Shown: positions 52,845 to 61,795, counted from the first letter of the stretch. The stretch is DNA of 64,000 nucleotides from JAJFTV01 sp036825755 (GCA_036825755.1 DAISXR010000003.1:1-64000), one strand, 5' to 3'. Numbers and translations are program-made. The notes: generated by a model from the letters alone, not told the origin.

Positions 52845-53948
52845 ATGAAAACAATTGGAATGATTATCAATCCGGTAGCTGGTATGGGTGGAGCGGTAGG
52901 TCTGAAGGGAACCGACGGAGAAATGTACCAAAAGGCTCTGGAATTGGGGGCACAACCGGTTGCGCCTGACCAGGCCAGGGATTTTCTTCAGCATATCAAC
53001 CGGAAGGATCAGATCCAATTTCTTGCGGCGCCTGGAGCCATGGGAGCCAATTTGCTGAAGGAAATGGCTCTCACGCACCAGGTTATCGGCAAACTTGACG
53101 GCAGGCCCAGCAGCTCAGAGGACACGATCGAAATATCACGAGAAATGGTGAAAAAGGGAGCCGATTTGATTGTATTTGTGGGTGGGGATGGCACCGCGCG
53201 GGATCTTTATACTGCGGTCGGCGTGGAAACACCGGTCATCGCCATACCGGCCGGTGTGAAAATCTTCAGCGGGATCTTCGCCGTCAGTGCGCGGGCTGCT
53301 GCAGGCTTGCTAAATGCCTTTCTGGATGAGAGTGGCTTCACCACAGAGGAAATCCTGGATATCGATGAGACTGCCTATCGCAATAACCAGCTTCAATCCC
53401 AATTGTTTGGATATATGAAGACACCCCAGGCAAGCACCTTCCTGCAGCACAGTAAATCCGCCTCACAATCGTCAGGTTCTGAACTGCACGATCAGTTAGC
53501 CTTGGCTGAATGGGTGGTTGAAAAAATGCTTCCGGATACGCTTTACCTGCTTGGCCCGGGTACCACGGTAAAAGCAATCACCGATGTGATGGGATTGCAG
53601 AAGACCTTACTGGGTGTGGATGCACTGCATAACGGTGAAATCATCCTAATGGATTTGAGTGAGCGCGATATTCTAGCGTTGCTGGAAAAGTACCCTCAGC
53701 ACTTTGTGATCGTAACGCCCATTGGCGGCAACGGGTTTATTTTTGGGCGTGGCAATAAACAATTCACCGCACAGGTCATTCGCAAGATCGGTGTGAAGAA
53801 CATTATCATCGTCAGCACACCCGGAAAAGTCAGCTCAATGGCCCAACTGCGGGTGGATACACACGACGAAACTCTGGACCAGGATCTGACAGGTTTCCGG
53901 CAGGTGGTGATTGGGTATCGCGAATCACGGATGATTAAGGTGGTATAA
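52845..53948 (+). CDS. ATP-NAD kinase / AcoX family protein
   Basis: 367 residues from ATG 52845. NAD-kinase-fold motifs: IINPVAGMGGAVGLKGTDG at the N-terminus and the diphosphate-binding VFVGGDGTARD near residue 110, then AIPAGVKIFSGIFA and LGPGTTVKAI. The C-terminal TPIGGNGFIFGRGNKQ segment is typical of the AcoX-like branch, whose activity is not well established. The longer frame beginning at 52644 overlaps the divergent lipoprotein gene and is not used. Confidence 0.88.
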   Translation: MKTIGMIINPVAGMGGAVGLKGTDGEMYQKALELGAQPVAPDQARDFLQHINRKDQIQFLAAPGAMGANLLKEMALTHQVIGKLDGRPSSSEDTIEISREMVKKGADLIVFVGGDGTARDLYTAVGVETPVIAIPAGVKIFSGIFAVSARAAAGLLNAFLDESGFTTEEILDIDETAYRNNQLQSQLFGYMKTPQASTFLQHSKSASQSSGSELHDQLALAEWVVEKMLPDTLYLLGPGTTVKAITDVMGLQKTLLGVDALHNGEIILMDLSERDILALLEKYPQHFVIVTPIGGNGFIFGRGNKQFTAQVIRKIGVKNIIIVSTPGKVSSMAQLRVDTHDETLDQDLTGFRQVVIGYRESRMIKVV

Positions 53949-53952
53949 CGGG

Positions 53953-54690
53953 CTATTTTTGTCCGGTCATCTGAACATTCTCAGGATGCCGGCCGAGATA
54001 CATCTCAGGAGGGACACCAAAAAATTCAAATCTGGCATCCGTACCGGTTTCTACATTGAGGATCTCTGTTACCCAAACGGATGCCCGGGTATGACCATCC
54101 AGCTCTGCGTTGATCATCCGGGTCGGGGTGTCGGAGCCAAAATAGCGCACTGAACCGCTCATCAGAATCGATTGTTTGTCGATTGCACCGTTGATCACAA
54201 CCGAACCGGAACCGGAAAGATCGAGTTCAACCGCTTCGTAAGTGAGATCAGTCAGTGAAATGGAACCCACGCCGTCATGAGTTAGCTCCAGCGTCTTCCC
54301 TGATAATCCCGTACCGACAATATTACAGGAACCTGCATGATCGATTGATTGGATGCCTTTGACGGTGAGGATCATCTGGATACCGGATTGCGGATCGAGA
54401 GAAGCTAAGGTGATCTCATCCGCCAAACCCAGATAAAGGGTATCTCCTGTGATGGAGTATGTCATTTTCTCCAGAATGGATGGTTCTGCGATCAGCGTCA
54501 GAGAATTCACCTCACCCTGTGTGATGGTCACCTGACCGATGCCGTCAACCTGCAGAGCGGAAAATTCGTCCAGGTCATAGGTCTCGTTGGCCAACGCCTG
54601 CGGCCCGGACAGGCTGCAGGCAGCATACAGCAGGGTGAATGCGATCACAGTCAAAATCTGGGCGGCACGGATCCGTTGATCAATTCGCAT
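53953..54690 (-). CDS. DUF2807 (GIN-domain) lipoprotein
   Basis: 245 residues from ATG 54690. A signal helix ends in the lipobox LLYAAC, followed by SLSGPQ. The rest is a beta-helix GIN/DUF2807 domain: FSALQVDGIGQVTITQG, LTLIAEPSILEKM, SIDHAGSCNIVGTGLSG and ELDLSGSGSVVINGAID. Such proteins sit on the outer face of the membrane; their role is unclear. The start overlaps the murJ stop by 11 bases, so the genes are translationally coupled. Confidence 0.85.
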   Translation of the reverse strand: MRIDQRIRAAQILTVIAFTLLYAACSLSGPQALANETYDLDEFSALQVDGIGQVTITQGEVNSLTLIAEPSILEKMTYSITGDTLYLGLADEITLASLDPQSGIQMILTVKGIQSIDHAGSCNIVGTGLSGKTLELTHDGVGSISLTDLTYEAVELDLSGSGSVVINGAIDKQSILMSGSVRYFGSDTPTRMINAELDGHTRASVWVTEILNVETGTDARFEFFGVPPEMYLGRHPENVQMTGQK

Positions 54691-56227
54691 AAGCAGGTTT
54701 TTCCGTCGTTCCCAACGCCAGCAACAACCGGATTTCCGGGAGAATGAACGGTACGCAAACAACCAGACCGGCCGCTGCTCCGGCGACGGCCATCAGCACC
54801 GAATTGAACGGCAGGTTGAGGATCAAGAACGAGACGACGCCAGCCAGTACTGCACCAGATACTACTCGCAGAAGTGTTTTTCTGACTCTCAAAACCCCAG
54901 GATATTTTCGATTAAGGAAGTACAAAAGCAATAAGGCCTCAAATGTAAAGGAAATACTGTTGGCAGTGGCAATTCCAGCAAAACCAAGGCACTGCATCAA
55001 CAAAACCGCGAGGACGATGTACATGGCCGCGTTGATGGCTGCCGCAATCAAAGGCATGATTGCATTCTTCTGCGCATAGAAGGTACGGGAAGCGATTTCC
55101 AACAAGGCATGACCTGCCAAACCTGCCAGATAGATGCGTGTAGCCAGTACAACCATATCCGTTCCCGCAGCATCATAATCAAACGCAAGCTGGACGAGCG
55201 GCTTAATCACCACCGCGAGGATCAACGCCGCCGGGAGTGTGAGCGCCAGCATGGTCTTTACCGCCGAGTTGATGGACGTTTTGAAGTTGTCCATTTCACC
55301 CCGGGCAAACATTTCCGATATCGTAGGGAGAAGCGCGATGGCAAAAGCGGTTCCCAGCAGAGTTTCGGGTACCTGCATGATAAACCAGCCCAGATTGAGC
55401 GCGGTGACCGATCCCTCACCCAGCCGGGATGCCAGATTATCCCGTACGATGAAAAAGAGTTGTATAAAAAACATGGTCAATACGCGCGGACCCAACAACT
55501 TGAGTACTTGCTGCACACCGGCATCTCGAAATCGAATGAACGGCTGCCATTTGAACTCATATTTAATCAGCCCCGGTACCTGGATGAGCAAATGCAGCAG
55601 AGCTCCCAGGATGACGCCGTAAACAAGTCCCTCGATACCCAGTCCAAAAGCAGGCAGCGTGATAGGGCCAAGCTGATAGCCCTGGTCGGGAGCCAGTACA
55701 GCGGCCCCGAAAATTTGCCCAATATTGTACAGAGCCGGAGCCAATGCGGGCAGCAGAAAGTGCTGATTTGCCTGCAGGCCTGCCATCACCAGCCCGCTGA
55801 TGGAGAAGATCAATATGGCAATCAGATCCAAACGCATCAACCTGACCGCCTGCAGCTTCTGTTCTGGCGGAAAACCGGGGGCAATGACGTGCTCCATCAA
55901 CCAGGGAGCCAGAAAAACGATGATTAAGGACAGACCGGCGGTTACCAGGAACGCGAAGTTGATAATTTGCGAGAACAGCGCCCAGGCGTCCTTGCGGCCC
56001 CGTTTTTGCAGGTACTCCGCCAAAACAGGGATCAACGCGATCCCCAAAGCCCCACCCGAGATTAATGATGAGAGCAGGTCAGGTATGTTGTTGGAAGCAT
56101 TGAATACGTCCAGCTCGTAACTGAGCTGAAATTGCCTGGCAACCAGAAGCTGACGTACCATGCCTAAAACTTTATCCACGCCGAAAAAGACGGCAATCAT
56201 GAGTGAAAAACGAGCGACGAGTTTCAT
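54680..56227 (-). CDS. murJ: Lipid II flippase MurJ (MviN family)
   Basis: 515 residues from ATG 56227 with about 14 TM helices. MurJ features: GVDKVLGMVRQLLVARQFQLS near residue 20, NNIPDLLSSLISGGALGIALIPVLAEYLQ, and the central arginine-rich LGPRVLTMFFIQLFFIVRDNLASRL. GGGGA precedes the ATG. Moves lipid-linked peptidoglycan precursors across the membrane. In-frame starts further upstream (to 56263) are weaker. Confidence 0.93.
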   Translation of the reverse strand: MKLVARFSLMIAVFFGVDKVLGMVRQLLVARQFQLSYELDVFNASNNIPDLLSSLISGGALGIALIPVLAEYLQKRGRKDAWALFSQIINFAFLVTAGLSLIIVFLAPWLMEHVIAPGFPPEQKLQAVRLMRLDLIAILIFSISGLVMAGLQANQHFLLPALAPALYNIGQIFGAAVLAPDQGYQLGPITLPAFGLGIEGLVYGVILGALLHLLIQVPGLIKYEFKWQPFIRFRDAGVQQVLKLLGPRVLTMFFIQLFFIVRDNLASRLGEGSVTALNLGWFIMQVPETLLGTAFAIALLPTISEMFARGEMDNFKTSINSAVKTMLALTLPAALILAVVIKPLVQLAFDYDAAGTDMVVLATRIYLAGLAGHALLEIASRTFYAQKNAIMPLIAAAINAAMYIVLAVLLMQCLGFAGIATANSISFTFEALLLLYFLNRKYPGVLRVRKTLLRVVSGAVLAGVVSFLILNLPFNSVLMAVAGAAAGLVVCVPFILPEIRLLLALGTTEKPAYAN

Positions 56228-56294
56228 AATGTGTTTCCCCGGATAATGATTGGATTGTAACACAACAGAAAAACCGGCGTATCAGGCATTAAGG

Positions 56295-56331
56295 AAGAAG
56301 AGCGATCACCGGGTCAGCGATCGCTCTTCTT
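56295..56331 (-). terminator. Terminator of the M23-like lipoprotein gene
   Basis: A 13-bp inverted repeat (56295-56307 with 56319-56331), about 33 bases past the stop on the minus strand. Confidence 0.65.
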
Positions 56332-56363
56332 TACAGTATTGCGTTTTGATTTTGCTGTAGTTC

Positions 56364-59102
56364 TTATTTCTTCATTGTCCGGAAAAATTTCCTGGAAGCT
56401 GCCAGGAATGTCAGCAGGATGGGTACGAGCGCGGCAGGAACCAGGATATTGGGAGAGGTAAGCTGAACCATCTCGTTGATATCGAACCGGTAAGTTGTTT
56501 GATCCCCGGACAGAGCTGGGTCGAGTGATGAAACGGTGATATAGAAGGGGCCGGAGCCAGTTGCAGACCAGTTCATCATTGCAGCCGAACCAGGTTTCTC
56601 CGATTGGATCTCCGAGACGACGGTAGAACCGTCAGAGCCCAGCAGTTGCACCTTGTAAGCGCCTGAAGAAGTGGACGGCCGGATGATAATGCGGTAAACC
56701 TTCCCCTCTTCTGCCGTAAACTGGTAGAAATCCACATCGCCTGCATCACAAATGTTATGGCGTTGTGAATCCTGCATCTGCACCTGCGTGGCAAATGATG
56801 CGGCATCGTCACCTTCACCAGTCTGATCATACTCGTCTGGTGTGCAGGTGGGGGCAATCGAAATACGAGAGGCATTGCCACCGTGGAATTCTTCCGTATT
56901 ATTGGCTACATCCACACCTCGAATACGAAATTCGTAGGTTGACTCTGGTCGACCGGTGAAAACCGTTGAGGTAATCGGCGCCGGGTAAGTACCCAATAAC
57001 TGCCATTCACCGTCGTTTTCACGGTACTGAACCTCAACATGTTGGAGGTCATTCAGACCTTCCACAATTTTCCAACTGATGGTCACTGCCGTGCTGTCAC
57101 TGGCAGCGGACAGATCATCCAGTGTGGTGACGGGAGGAAGATCGGGTTCCTGGACTGTAAAATCGATTTTTGAGGTGGCGCTCCCCAGGATATTGCGGGA
57201 TTCTAGCTGGAATGTATATACTCCGGGCAGGAGATCTTTCAGTACGACCGAATTCGCCTGTCCCCACGCTGTCTGGGTGATCAGTTTTTCACCCTGCAGC
57301 AAAGACGCCTGATATTCGAAGGACGCGTCCACGTTCTGCCATGAGACCAGGATAGGTCGGTTGGAATACAATCCCTCCGCCAACGCTTCATCGGTGACGG
57401 TGATATCCTGCAACTGTGGAAGCGGTGGGCGTGCCTGAACAGAAATGGTTTGAATGTCTGCAAACTTAACACCGGTTTCATCCAGGTTGAGGATGTCAGC
57501 GGTCACGGGGCGCGCACCATCAGGAAGAACCAATTTAGCCACTGCTTCGCTGCCTACCTGTATGGAGCCCAGGCTGTTTAATGTTGAAATCTGTTCCCCT
57601 GCTTTTTCATAGTCACCCGACCCGAGCAGAATACATTCGCCTTGCAGGTCGGCTTCCTCATACAGGCCAATCTGGTCAGGGGCGGCAGTACATTTAGGCG
57701 GCGGGAGAGGGCAATCAAATTGCTTGATGAGTGTACGTAAACCGGGCTGCCCGGCGGCATCCTTATTTGCCCGATCCGTGACACCCAATGCCACCATAAA
57801 GTTGCCATCCGGTACCTCAAGGGCACACAGGTCAATCGTGGTGGTGAAGTCACCTTTTTTATTGAGAGAGCTGAGCGGTACATCTGAGGCGGTGATCCAG
57901 TTGGTACCATCCGTACTGAGAAGCACTTTCAGCGACTGTAAACCATGATCATCTTTGGCTCTGCCTTTTATCTCCAGGGTTTGAGAGGACACTGTGATAT
58001 TCTCGGCAGGCGAAGAGATTTTTCCGGTCGGTTTTTCATAGTCATTATTCATTGAAACATAGGCGTCGTTCTTGTTGCATTCGCTGCCCAGTGACGGGAA
58101 TAATTTAGCTTCGTAACAGGTACGCGGACGTCCGCCATTGACCTTCACCTCATCAAAAACGATGTCGACTGAAGTACCCCAATAACTGGAAGAACTGGTG
58201 TGCACGTGAAAATGCAGGTGGTGACCGGTGCTGTACCCGGTGTCATCCACCACGCCGATCTTCTGACCCTGCACCACTCTGGCGCCTGGGGTTCGCAATG
58301 CTTCGGGAATACTATCCTGAGCCAGGTGCATATAAACCTGATAAGTGGTCGGGTTGGTGGAAGTATCTTCCAGGACAATATAGTTGGCGTGCTTGGTATT
58401 GCCGTTCGGGTATTGCCAGACCGCGTATTTTACCCGTCCACCCTTGGCTGCCAGAATATCCCACATGGTGCCGTCATAAAAATCGAAAGCGTACATGCAG
58501 GTGGTTGGGCAGGATTTATACAGATATACATGCCCGATACTGCCGGACAGTTTTTTGGTTTCACCAGTCGCCCACGGCAGACGATACCCTTTGTAAACTC
58601 TGGCGGCATGAGGAATGCTTTGTTGACGATTGGAAAATTGGTCTTTGGTTTCGGCATCGATCAACTTGTCGGGCATGGAATTCAGCACTTCCAGCCAATC
58701 TGCATCGGATTGGAGGGTGATCTTCCATGGGTTGCCTTCTTTCACATCAGGTTGCTTTTGTGCCAGTGCCAATCCGGTCTCGGCAGGAACAATGTCTCCG
58801 GTAGCAGGGTCCGTGAGGGAAAGCCAGATCAATGCCCGGTTTTTCTTGCCGTTGGTTTCAATGTTGTCGATATTGACATCATAAATCAGGTACGACAGTA
58901 CATCTTCACGACCAGCAATGGCATCCTTGAAGGCCTCGGCAATTTCAGCCTCGACCGGATCCATATCTTCAGGTGTGATCACCAGCTTGGGCAGATGAAT
59001 TGATGTTTCAGGGGTTTCAGGCTGGCAGGCAGCCAGAATGGAGATCAAAAGTGAGCCAAGAAGCAGCAGAGAAAAGATGGGTAAAACATTTTTTGTTTTC
59101 AT
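56364..59102 (-). CDS. Large M23-like peptidase lipoprotein with FN3 and PPC domains
   Basis: 912 residues, secreted. The N-terminal lipobox is ISILAAC (C26). An uncharacterised domain (30-160) is followed by a LytM/M23 fold (about 190-330) with YAFDFYDGTMWDI, VYMHL and HHLHFHVHT. The C-terminal HxH zinc motif is intact, but the usual first histidine (H-x-GxD) is replaced by YAFDF, so activity is uncertain. Beta-sandwich regions follow, then FN3-like domains (about 590-780) and a PPC domain (GDVDFYQFTAEEGKVYRI). A C-terminal TM helix ends in SRKFFRTMKK. Two anchors, lipid and helix, is unusual. Confidence 0.85.
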   Translation of the reverse strand: MKTKNVLPIFSLLLLGSLLISILAACQPETPETSIHLPKLVITPEDMDPVEAEIAEAFKDAIAGREDVLSYLIYDVNIDNIETNGKKNRALIWLSLTDPATGDIVPAETGLALAQKQPDVKEGNPWKITLQSDADWLEVLNSMPDKLIDAETKDQFSNRQQSIPHAARVYKGYRLPWATGETKKLSGSIGHVYLYKSCPTTCMYAFDFYDGTMWDILAAKGGRVKYAVWQYPNGNTKHANYIVLEDTSTNPTTYQVYMHLAQDSIPEALRTPGARVVQGQKIGVVDDTGYSTGHHLHFHVHTSSSSYWGTSVDIVFDEVKVNGGRPRTCYEAKLFPSLGSECNKNDAYVSMNNDYEKPTGKISSPAENITVSSQTLEIKGRAKDDHGLQSLKVLLSTDGTNWITASDVPLSSLNKKGDFTTTIDLCALEVPDGNFMVALGVTDRANKDAAGQPGLRTLIKQFDCPLPPPKCTAAPDQIGLYEEADLQGECILLGSGDYEKAGEQISTLNSLGSIQVGSEAVAKLVLPDGARPVTADILNLDETGVKFADIQTISVQARPPLPQLQDITVTDEALAEGLYSNRPILVSWQNVDASFEYQASLLQGEKLITQTAWGQANSVVLKDLLPGVYTFQLESRNILGSATSKIDFTVQEPDLPPVTTLDDLSAASDSTAVTISWKIVEGLNDLQHVEVQYRENDGEWQLLGTYPAPITSTVFTGRPESTYEFRIRGVDVANNTEEFHGGNASRISIAPTCTPDEYDQTGEGDDAASFATQVQMQDSQRHNICDAGDVDFYQFTAEEGKVYRIIIRPSTSSGAYKVQLLGSDGSTVVSEIQSEKPGSAAMMNWSATGSGPFYITVSSLDPALSGDQTTYRFDINEMVQLTSPNILVPAALVPILLTFLAASRKFFRTMKK

Positions 59103-59106
59103 CAGT

Positions 59107-59146
59107 CATCCCTTACGCCAGAAAAATATTCCTGACGTAAGGGATG
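59107..59146 (-). promoter_or_regulatory. Hairpin covering the ribosome-binding site of the M23-like gene
   Basis: An 11-bp inverted repeat (59107-59117 with 59136-59146), extended by 3 more pairs past one mismatch. On the minus strand the AAGGG site, 7 bases before ATG 59102, lies in the 3' arm. It could limit translation or act as a weak terminator after metY. Confidence 0.45.
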
Positions 59147-59202
59147 CAAAATCGATGCCAAACAAAACGCATTCATGCCTGGCAGAGATCACACAATCTG
59201 CT

Positions 59203-60495
59203 TCAGCTTTTTGCCAGTGCCTGATCCAGATCCCAAAGGATATCCTCGATATCTTCAAGACCAATACTGAGACGAATAAAATCGGGGGATACACCGGCGC
59301 TGATTTGCTGCTCTTCATTCAACTGGCTGTGGGTAGTGGAAGCCGGGTGGATGGCCAGACTGCGTGCATCGCCCACATTGGCAAGGTGACTGAACAATTT
59401 CAGACTATCGATAAATTTTGCTCCGGCCGATGCCCCGCCCTTAATCCCAAAGCCCAAAATGGCGCCTGCGCCTTTGGGTAGATATTTTTGTGCAGCCTGA
59501 TAGAACGGACTGGATTTCAATCCCGGATAGGAGACCCATCCCACTTTTGGATGTTTCTCAAGAAATTCTGCGGTTTTTACAGCGTTGCTCACGTGTCGTT
59601 CCACCCGTAGACTGAGCGTCTCCAGGCCCTGCAGGAACAGGAATGAATTGAATGGTGAAAGACACCCGCCAAAATCTCGTAAAATCTGTACACGAGCCTT
59701 CAGGATAAATGCTCCGGCGCCCTGGTCGGCGAAAACAAGGCCGTGATACGATGGGTCCGGTGAATTGAAGTTTTCAAAGCGCGGGTTCCCCTTCCACTCA
59801 AAATTGCCGCCATCCACGATGACGCCGCCAATGGAGGTGCCATGTCCGCCGATAAACTTTGTGGCTGAATGCACTACAATATTGGCGCCATATTCAAATG
59901 GACGCACCAGGTATGGGGTCGCAAAGGTATTGTCGATCATCAATGGGATCCCGAATTCCTGAGCGATTTTCGCCACTTCTTCAAACGGGAAGACGTTGAT
60001 CTGGGGATTTCCCAGGGTTTCACCGTAAATCAGTTTTGTGTTGGGTTTGACAGCCCGTCGAAAGTTTTCGGGATCCGATGAATCGACCAGGGTCACATCA
60101 ATCCCCAGTCGAGGAAAGGTGTATGAGAACTGGTTATACGTACCGCCGTACAGGGTGGATGAAGAAATTATGTGATCTCCAGCCTGCGCAAGGGACAGGA
60201 TGGCCTGTGCCTGAGCAGCATGCCCTGAACTGGTGGCCAGCGCTCCAACCCCGCCCTCCAGATCGGCAATTCGCTGCTCGAACACATCACTGGTAGGGTT
60301 CATGATGCGGGTATAGATGTTTCCGCTTTCTTTCAGGGAAAACAGGTTGGCGGCATGTTCGGTGCTGTCAAAAGCGTAAGAAGATGTTTGATAAATAGGG
60401 ACAGCCACCGATTTAGTAGTGGGGTCAGGCTGCTGACCGGCGTGGACCTGGCGTGTGGAGAAGCCGAAAGTATGATTTTGCTCTTTATTTGACAT
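59203..60495 (-). CDS. metY: O-acetylhomoserine sulfhydrylase
   Basis: PLP enzyme of the Cys/Met metabolism family, 430 residues, the long form typical of O-acetylhomoserine (thiol)-lyases. It has STRQVHAGQQPDP at the N-terminus, the Y-x-R region IYTRIMNPTSDVFEQRIADLEGG, the PLP lysine in HSATKFIGGHGTSIGG, and DARSLAIHPASTTHSQL near the end. It converts O-acetylhomoserine plus sulfide to homocysteine. It follows metA by 49 bases and so shares the attenuator. AAGGAA lies upstream of ATG 60495. Confidence 0.95.
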   Translation of the reverse strand: MSNKEQNHTFGFSTRQVHAGQQPDPTTKSVAVPIYQTSSYAFDSTEHAANLFSLKESGNIYTRIMNPTSDVFEQRIADLEGGVGALATSSGHAAQAQAILSLAQAGDHIISSSTLYGGTYNQFSYTFPRLGIDVTLVDSSDPENFRRAVKPNTKLIYGETLGNPQINVFPFEEVAKIAQEFGIPLMIDNTFATPYLVRPFEYGANIVVHSATKFIGGHGTSIGGVIVDGGNFEWKGNPRFENFNSPDPSYHGLVFADQGAGAFILKARVQILRDFGGCLSPFNSFLFLQGLETLSLRVERHVSNAVKTAEFLEKHPKVGWVSYPGLKSSPFYQAAQKYLPKGAGAILGFGIKGGASAGAKFIDSLKLFSHLANVGDARSLAIHPASTTHSQLNEEQQISAGVSPDFIRLSIGLEDIEDILWDLDQALAKS

Positions 60496-60544
60496 CTTGA
60501 TTCCTTCCTGTGTGTTCAGTTGCTGTATGATGATTGGCGGTGGT

Positions 60545-61516
60545 TCAAAAACCGAACCATCCTTTAATGCGGTTAAGATTTAGCGAAAAGGTCGATTGGG
60601 GAACGACCTGGTTCAGATCATATGGTGTTTCCTGGTAGACATAATAGTTGATCCAGTTCGAAAACAGCAGGTGTGCATGACCCCTCCACCGCACAATCGG
60701 CTGGCGGGATGGATCATCCTGAGGGTAGTAGTTGCGGGGAATTTCGATCGGCAGATCGGATGCCAGATCGCGCTCATATTCTGTTTTGAGGGTGCAGGGA
60801 TCGTATTCTGAGTGCCCGGTGATGTAGATCTGGCGATCGTCCTGCGAGGCCATGATGTATACGCCAGCTTCCTCCGATTCGGCCAGGATGCGAATCTGGG
60901 GGATTTTTTCGAGGTCGGATCGGCGAACCTCGGTATGACGGGAGTGAGGCGCGTAGAAAACATCATCAAACCCTCGTAAAAGTTTTGTGTTTTGCTCGGT
61001 GGCGTAATGCGCGAAAACGCCGAATTGTTTTCGCGGGAGCGGGTATTTCTGGACGCCGTATTGATAATACAGGGCAGCCTGCGAAGCCCAGCAGATGTAC
61101 AGTGAGGCAAACACATTCTCTCGCGCCCAATCCATAATTTCGGTCAATTCATGCCAGTAATCCACCTGTTCGAAGGGCAGATGTTCGACCGGAGCGCCGG
61201 TGATGATGAGGGCGTCGAAACGTTTACGCTGGATTTGACGGAAAGTCTGGTAAAAATGCAGCAAATGTTCCTGTGGGGTATTCTTGCTGCGGTGGTTTGC
61301 CGGTCTGACCAGCGTGACATCAACCTGCAGCGAAGTATTGCCCAATAAACGAAGCAGTTGAGTCTCGGTGACGATTTTTGTCGGCATCAGGTTGAGGATG
61401 GCAATTTGCAATGGGCGGATATCCTGATGTAAAGCCCGGCTTTCATCCATCACAAAAATGTTCTCAGCGGTCAATATCTGTCTGGCAGGCAGTTGTTCCG
61501 GTATTTTGATTGGCAT
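60545..61516 (-). CDS. metA: Homoserine O-acetyltransferase, MetA family
   Basis: 323 residues. The catalytic cysteine is C142 (ICWASQAALY), with H235 and E237 (GHSEYDP) completing the triad. Residue 111 is glutamate (GAPVEHLPF). In characterised MetA enzymes, Glu111 goes with acetyl-CoA and Gly111 with succinyl-CoA, so this one should make O-acetylhomoserine. That matches the metY gene that follows. The common G in CWGAQA is alanine then serine here. It is the first structural gene behind the Met-codon leader at 61624. Confidence 0.95.
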   Translation of the reverse strand: MPIKIPEQLPARQILTAENIFVMDESRALHQDIRPLQIAILNLMPTKIVTETQLLRLLGNTSLQVDVTLVRPANHRSKNTPQEHLLHFYQTFRQIQRKRFDALIITGAPVEHLPFEQVDYWHELTEIMDWARENVFASLYICWASQAALYYQYGVQKYPLPRKQFGVFAHYATEQNTKLLRGFDDVFYAPHSRHTEVRRSDLEKIPQIRILAESEEAGVYIMASQDDRQIYITGHSEYDPCTLKTEYERDLASDLPIEIPRNYYPQDDPSRQPIVRWRGHAHLLFSNWINYYVYQETPYDLNQVVPQSTFSLNLNRIKGWFGF

Positions 61517-61571
61517 TCTCTACATTTCTCCGTATTCTTCTGTTTTCGATCTCGTATCTGGCAAACAAAAA

Positions 61572-61591
61572 GGGCTGCCTATTGGCAGCCC
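61572..61591 (-). terminator. Attenuator terminator of the metA-metY operon
   Basis: An 8-bp perfect GC-rich stem (61591-61584 with 61579-61572, AATA loop) followed by UUUUUGUUU in the RNA. Its 5' arm overlaps the antiterminator partner at 61589-61581, so only one structure can form. Confidence 0.9.
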
Positions 61592-61651
61592 CGGATGTAA
61601 CACCTCGGTGAAGTGGCAGGTTCTTACAACCTGTCCTCCAGTGCTGCCAAT
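61581..61651 (-). promoter_or_regulatory. Antiterminator pairing in the metA leader
   Basis: Nine bases at 61651-61643 (ATTGGCAGC) are perfectly complementary to 61589-61581 (GCTGCCAAT). The first segment begins 14 bases after the last clustered Met codon (61668-61666) and lies within the leader ORF. A ribosome paused at the Met codons would leave it free, while a ribosome near the stop codon would cover it. A shorter hairpin (GCTAA with TTGGC) can mask it when no ribosome is present. Confidence 0.8.
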
Positions 61652-61728
61652 CCGATTAGCCCACGCATAGCCATAGGCATCGTGGTTTTGAACTCGTTAT
61701 GGGATCGCGCAACACTGTTGTTTTTCAT
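61624..61728 (-). CDS. Leader peptide with clustered methionine codons
   Basis: 34 codons, start ATG 61728, stop TAA 61626-61624. Met codons at 17, 19 and 21 (MPMAMR) form the likely control region. The predicted transcript start near 61731 leaves only about 3 bases before the ATG, so initiation would be leaderless; there is no Shine-Dalgarno. The product is likely a regulatory, non-functional peptide. This reading is inferred from the layout (promoter, Met codons, antiterminator, terminator, metA), not from homology. Confidence 0.7.
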   Translation of the reverse strand: MKNNSVARSHNEFKTTMPMAMRGLIGLAALEDRL

Positions 61729-61738
61729 ACTGGGTCGA

Positions 61739-61767
61739 ATTATGTTGGAAAAATAAAAACCTGTCAA
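61739..61767 (-). promoter_or_regulatory. Promoter of the metA-metY operon
   Basis: TTGACA (61767-61762), exactly 17 bases, CATAAT (61744-61739) on the minus strand. The purine at 61731 is the likely start. It lies between the nnr stop (61796) and the leader ORF. Confidence 0.85.
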
Positions 61768-61795
61768 GTAATTGATCCGATCAAAGGTGATTCTC

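Noticed and set aside
55109..55927. 272-codon frame on the plus strand
   Set aside because: Antisense to murJ; very rich in Arg/Gln/His and without homology.
58200..59003. 267-codon frame on the plus strand
   Set aside because: Antisense to the M23-like lipoprotein gene.
61516..61767. SAM riboswitch or T-box before metA
   Set aside because: No S-box core and no AGGGTGGNACCGCG-type T-box element; the Met-codon leader with exclusive hairpins explains the structure better.
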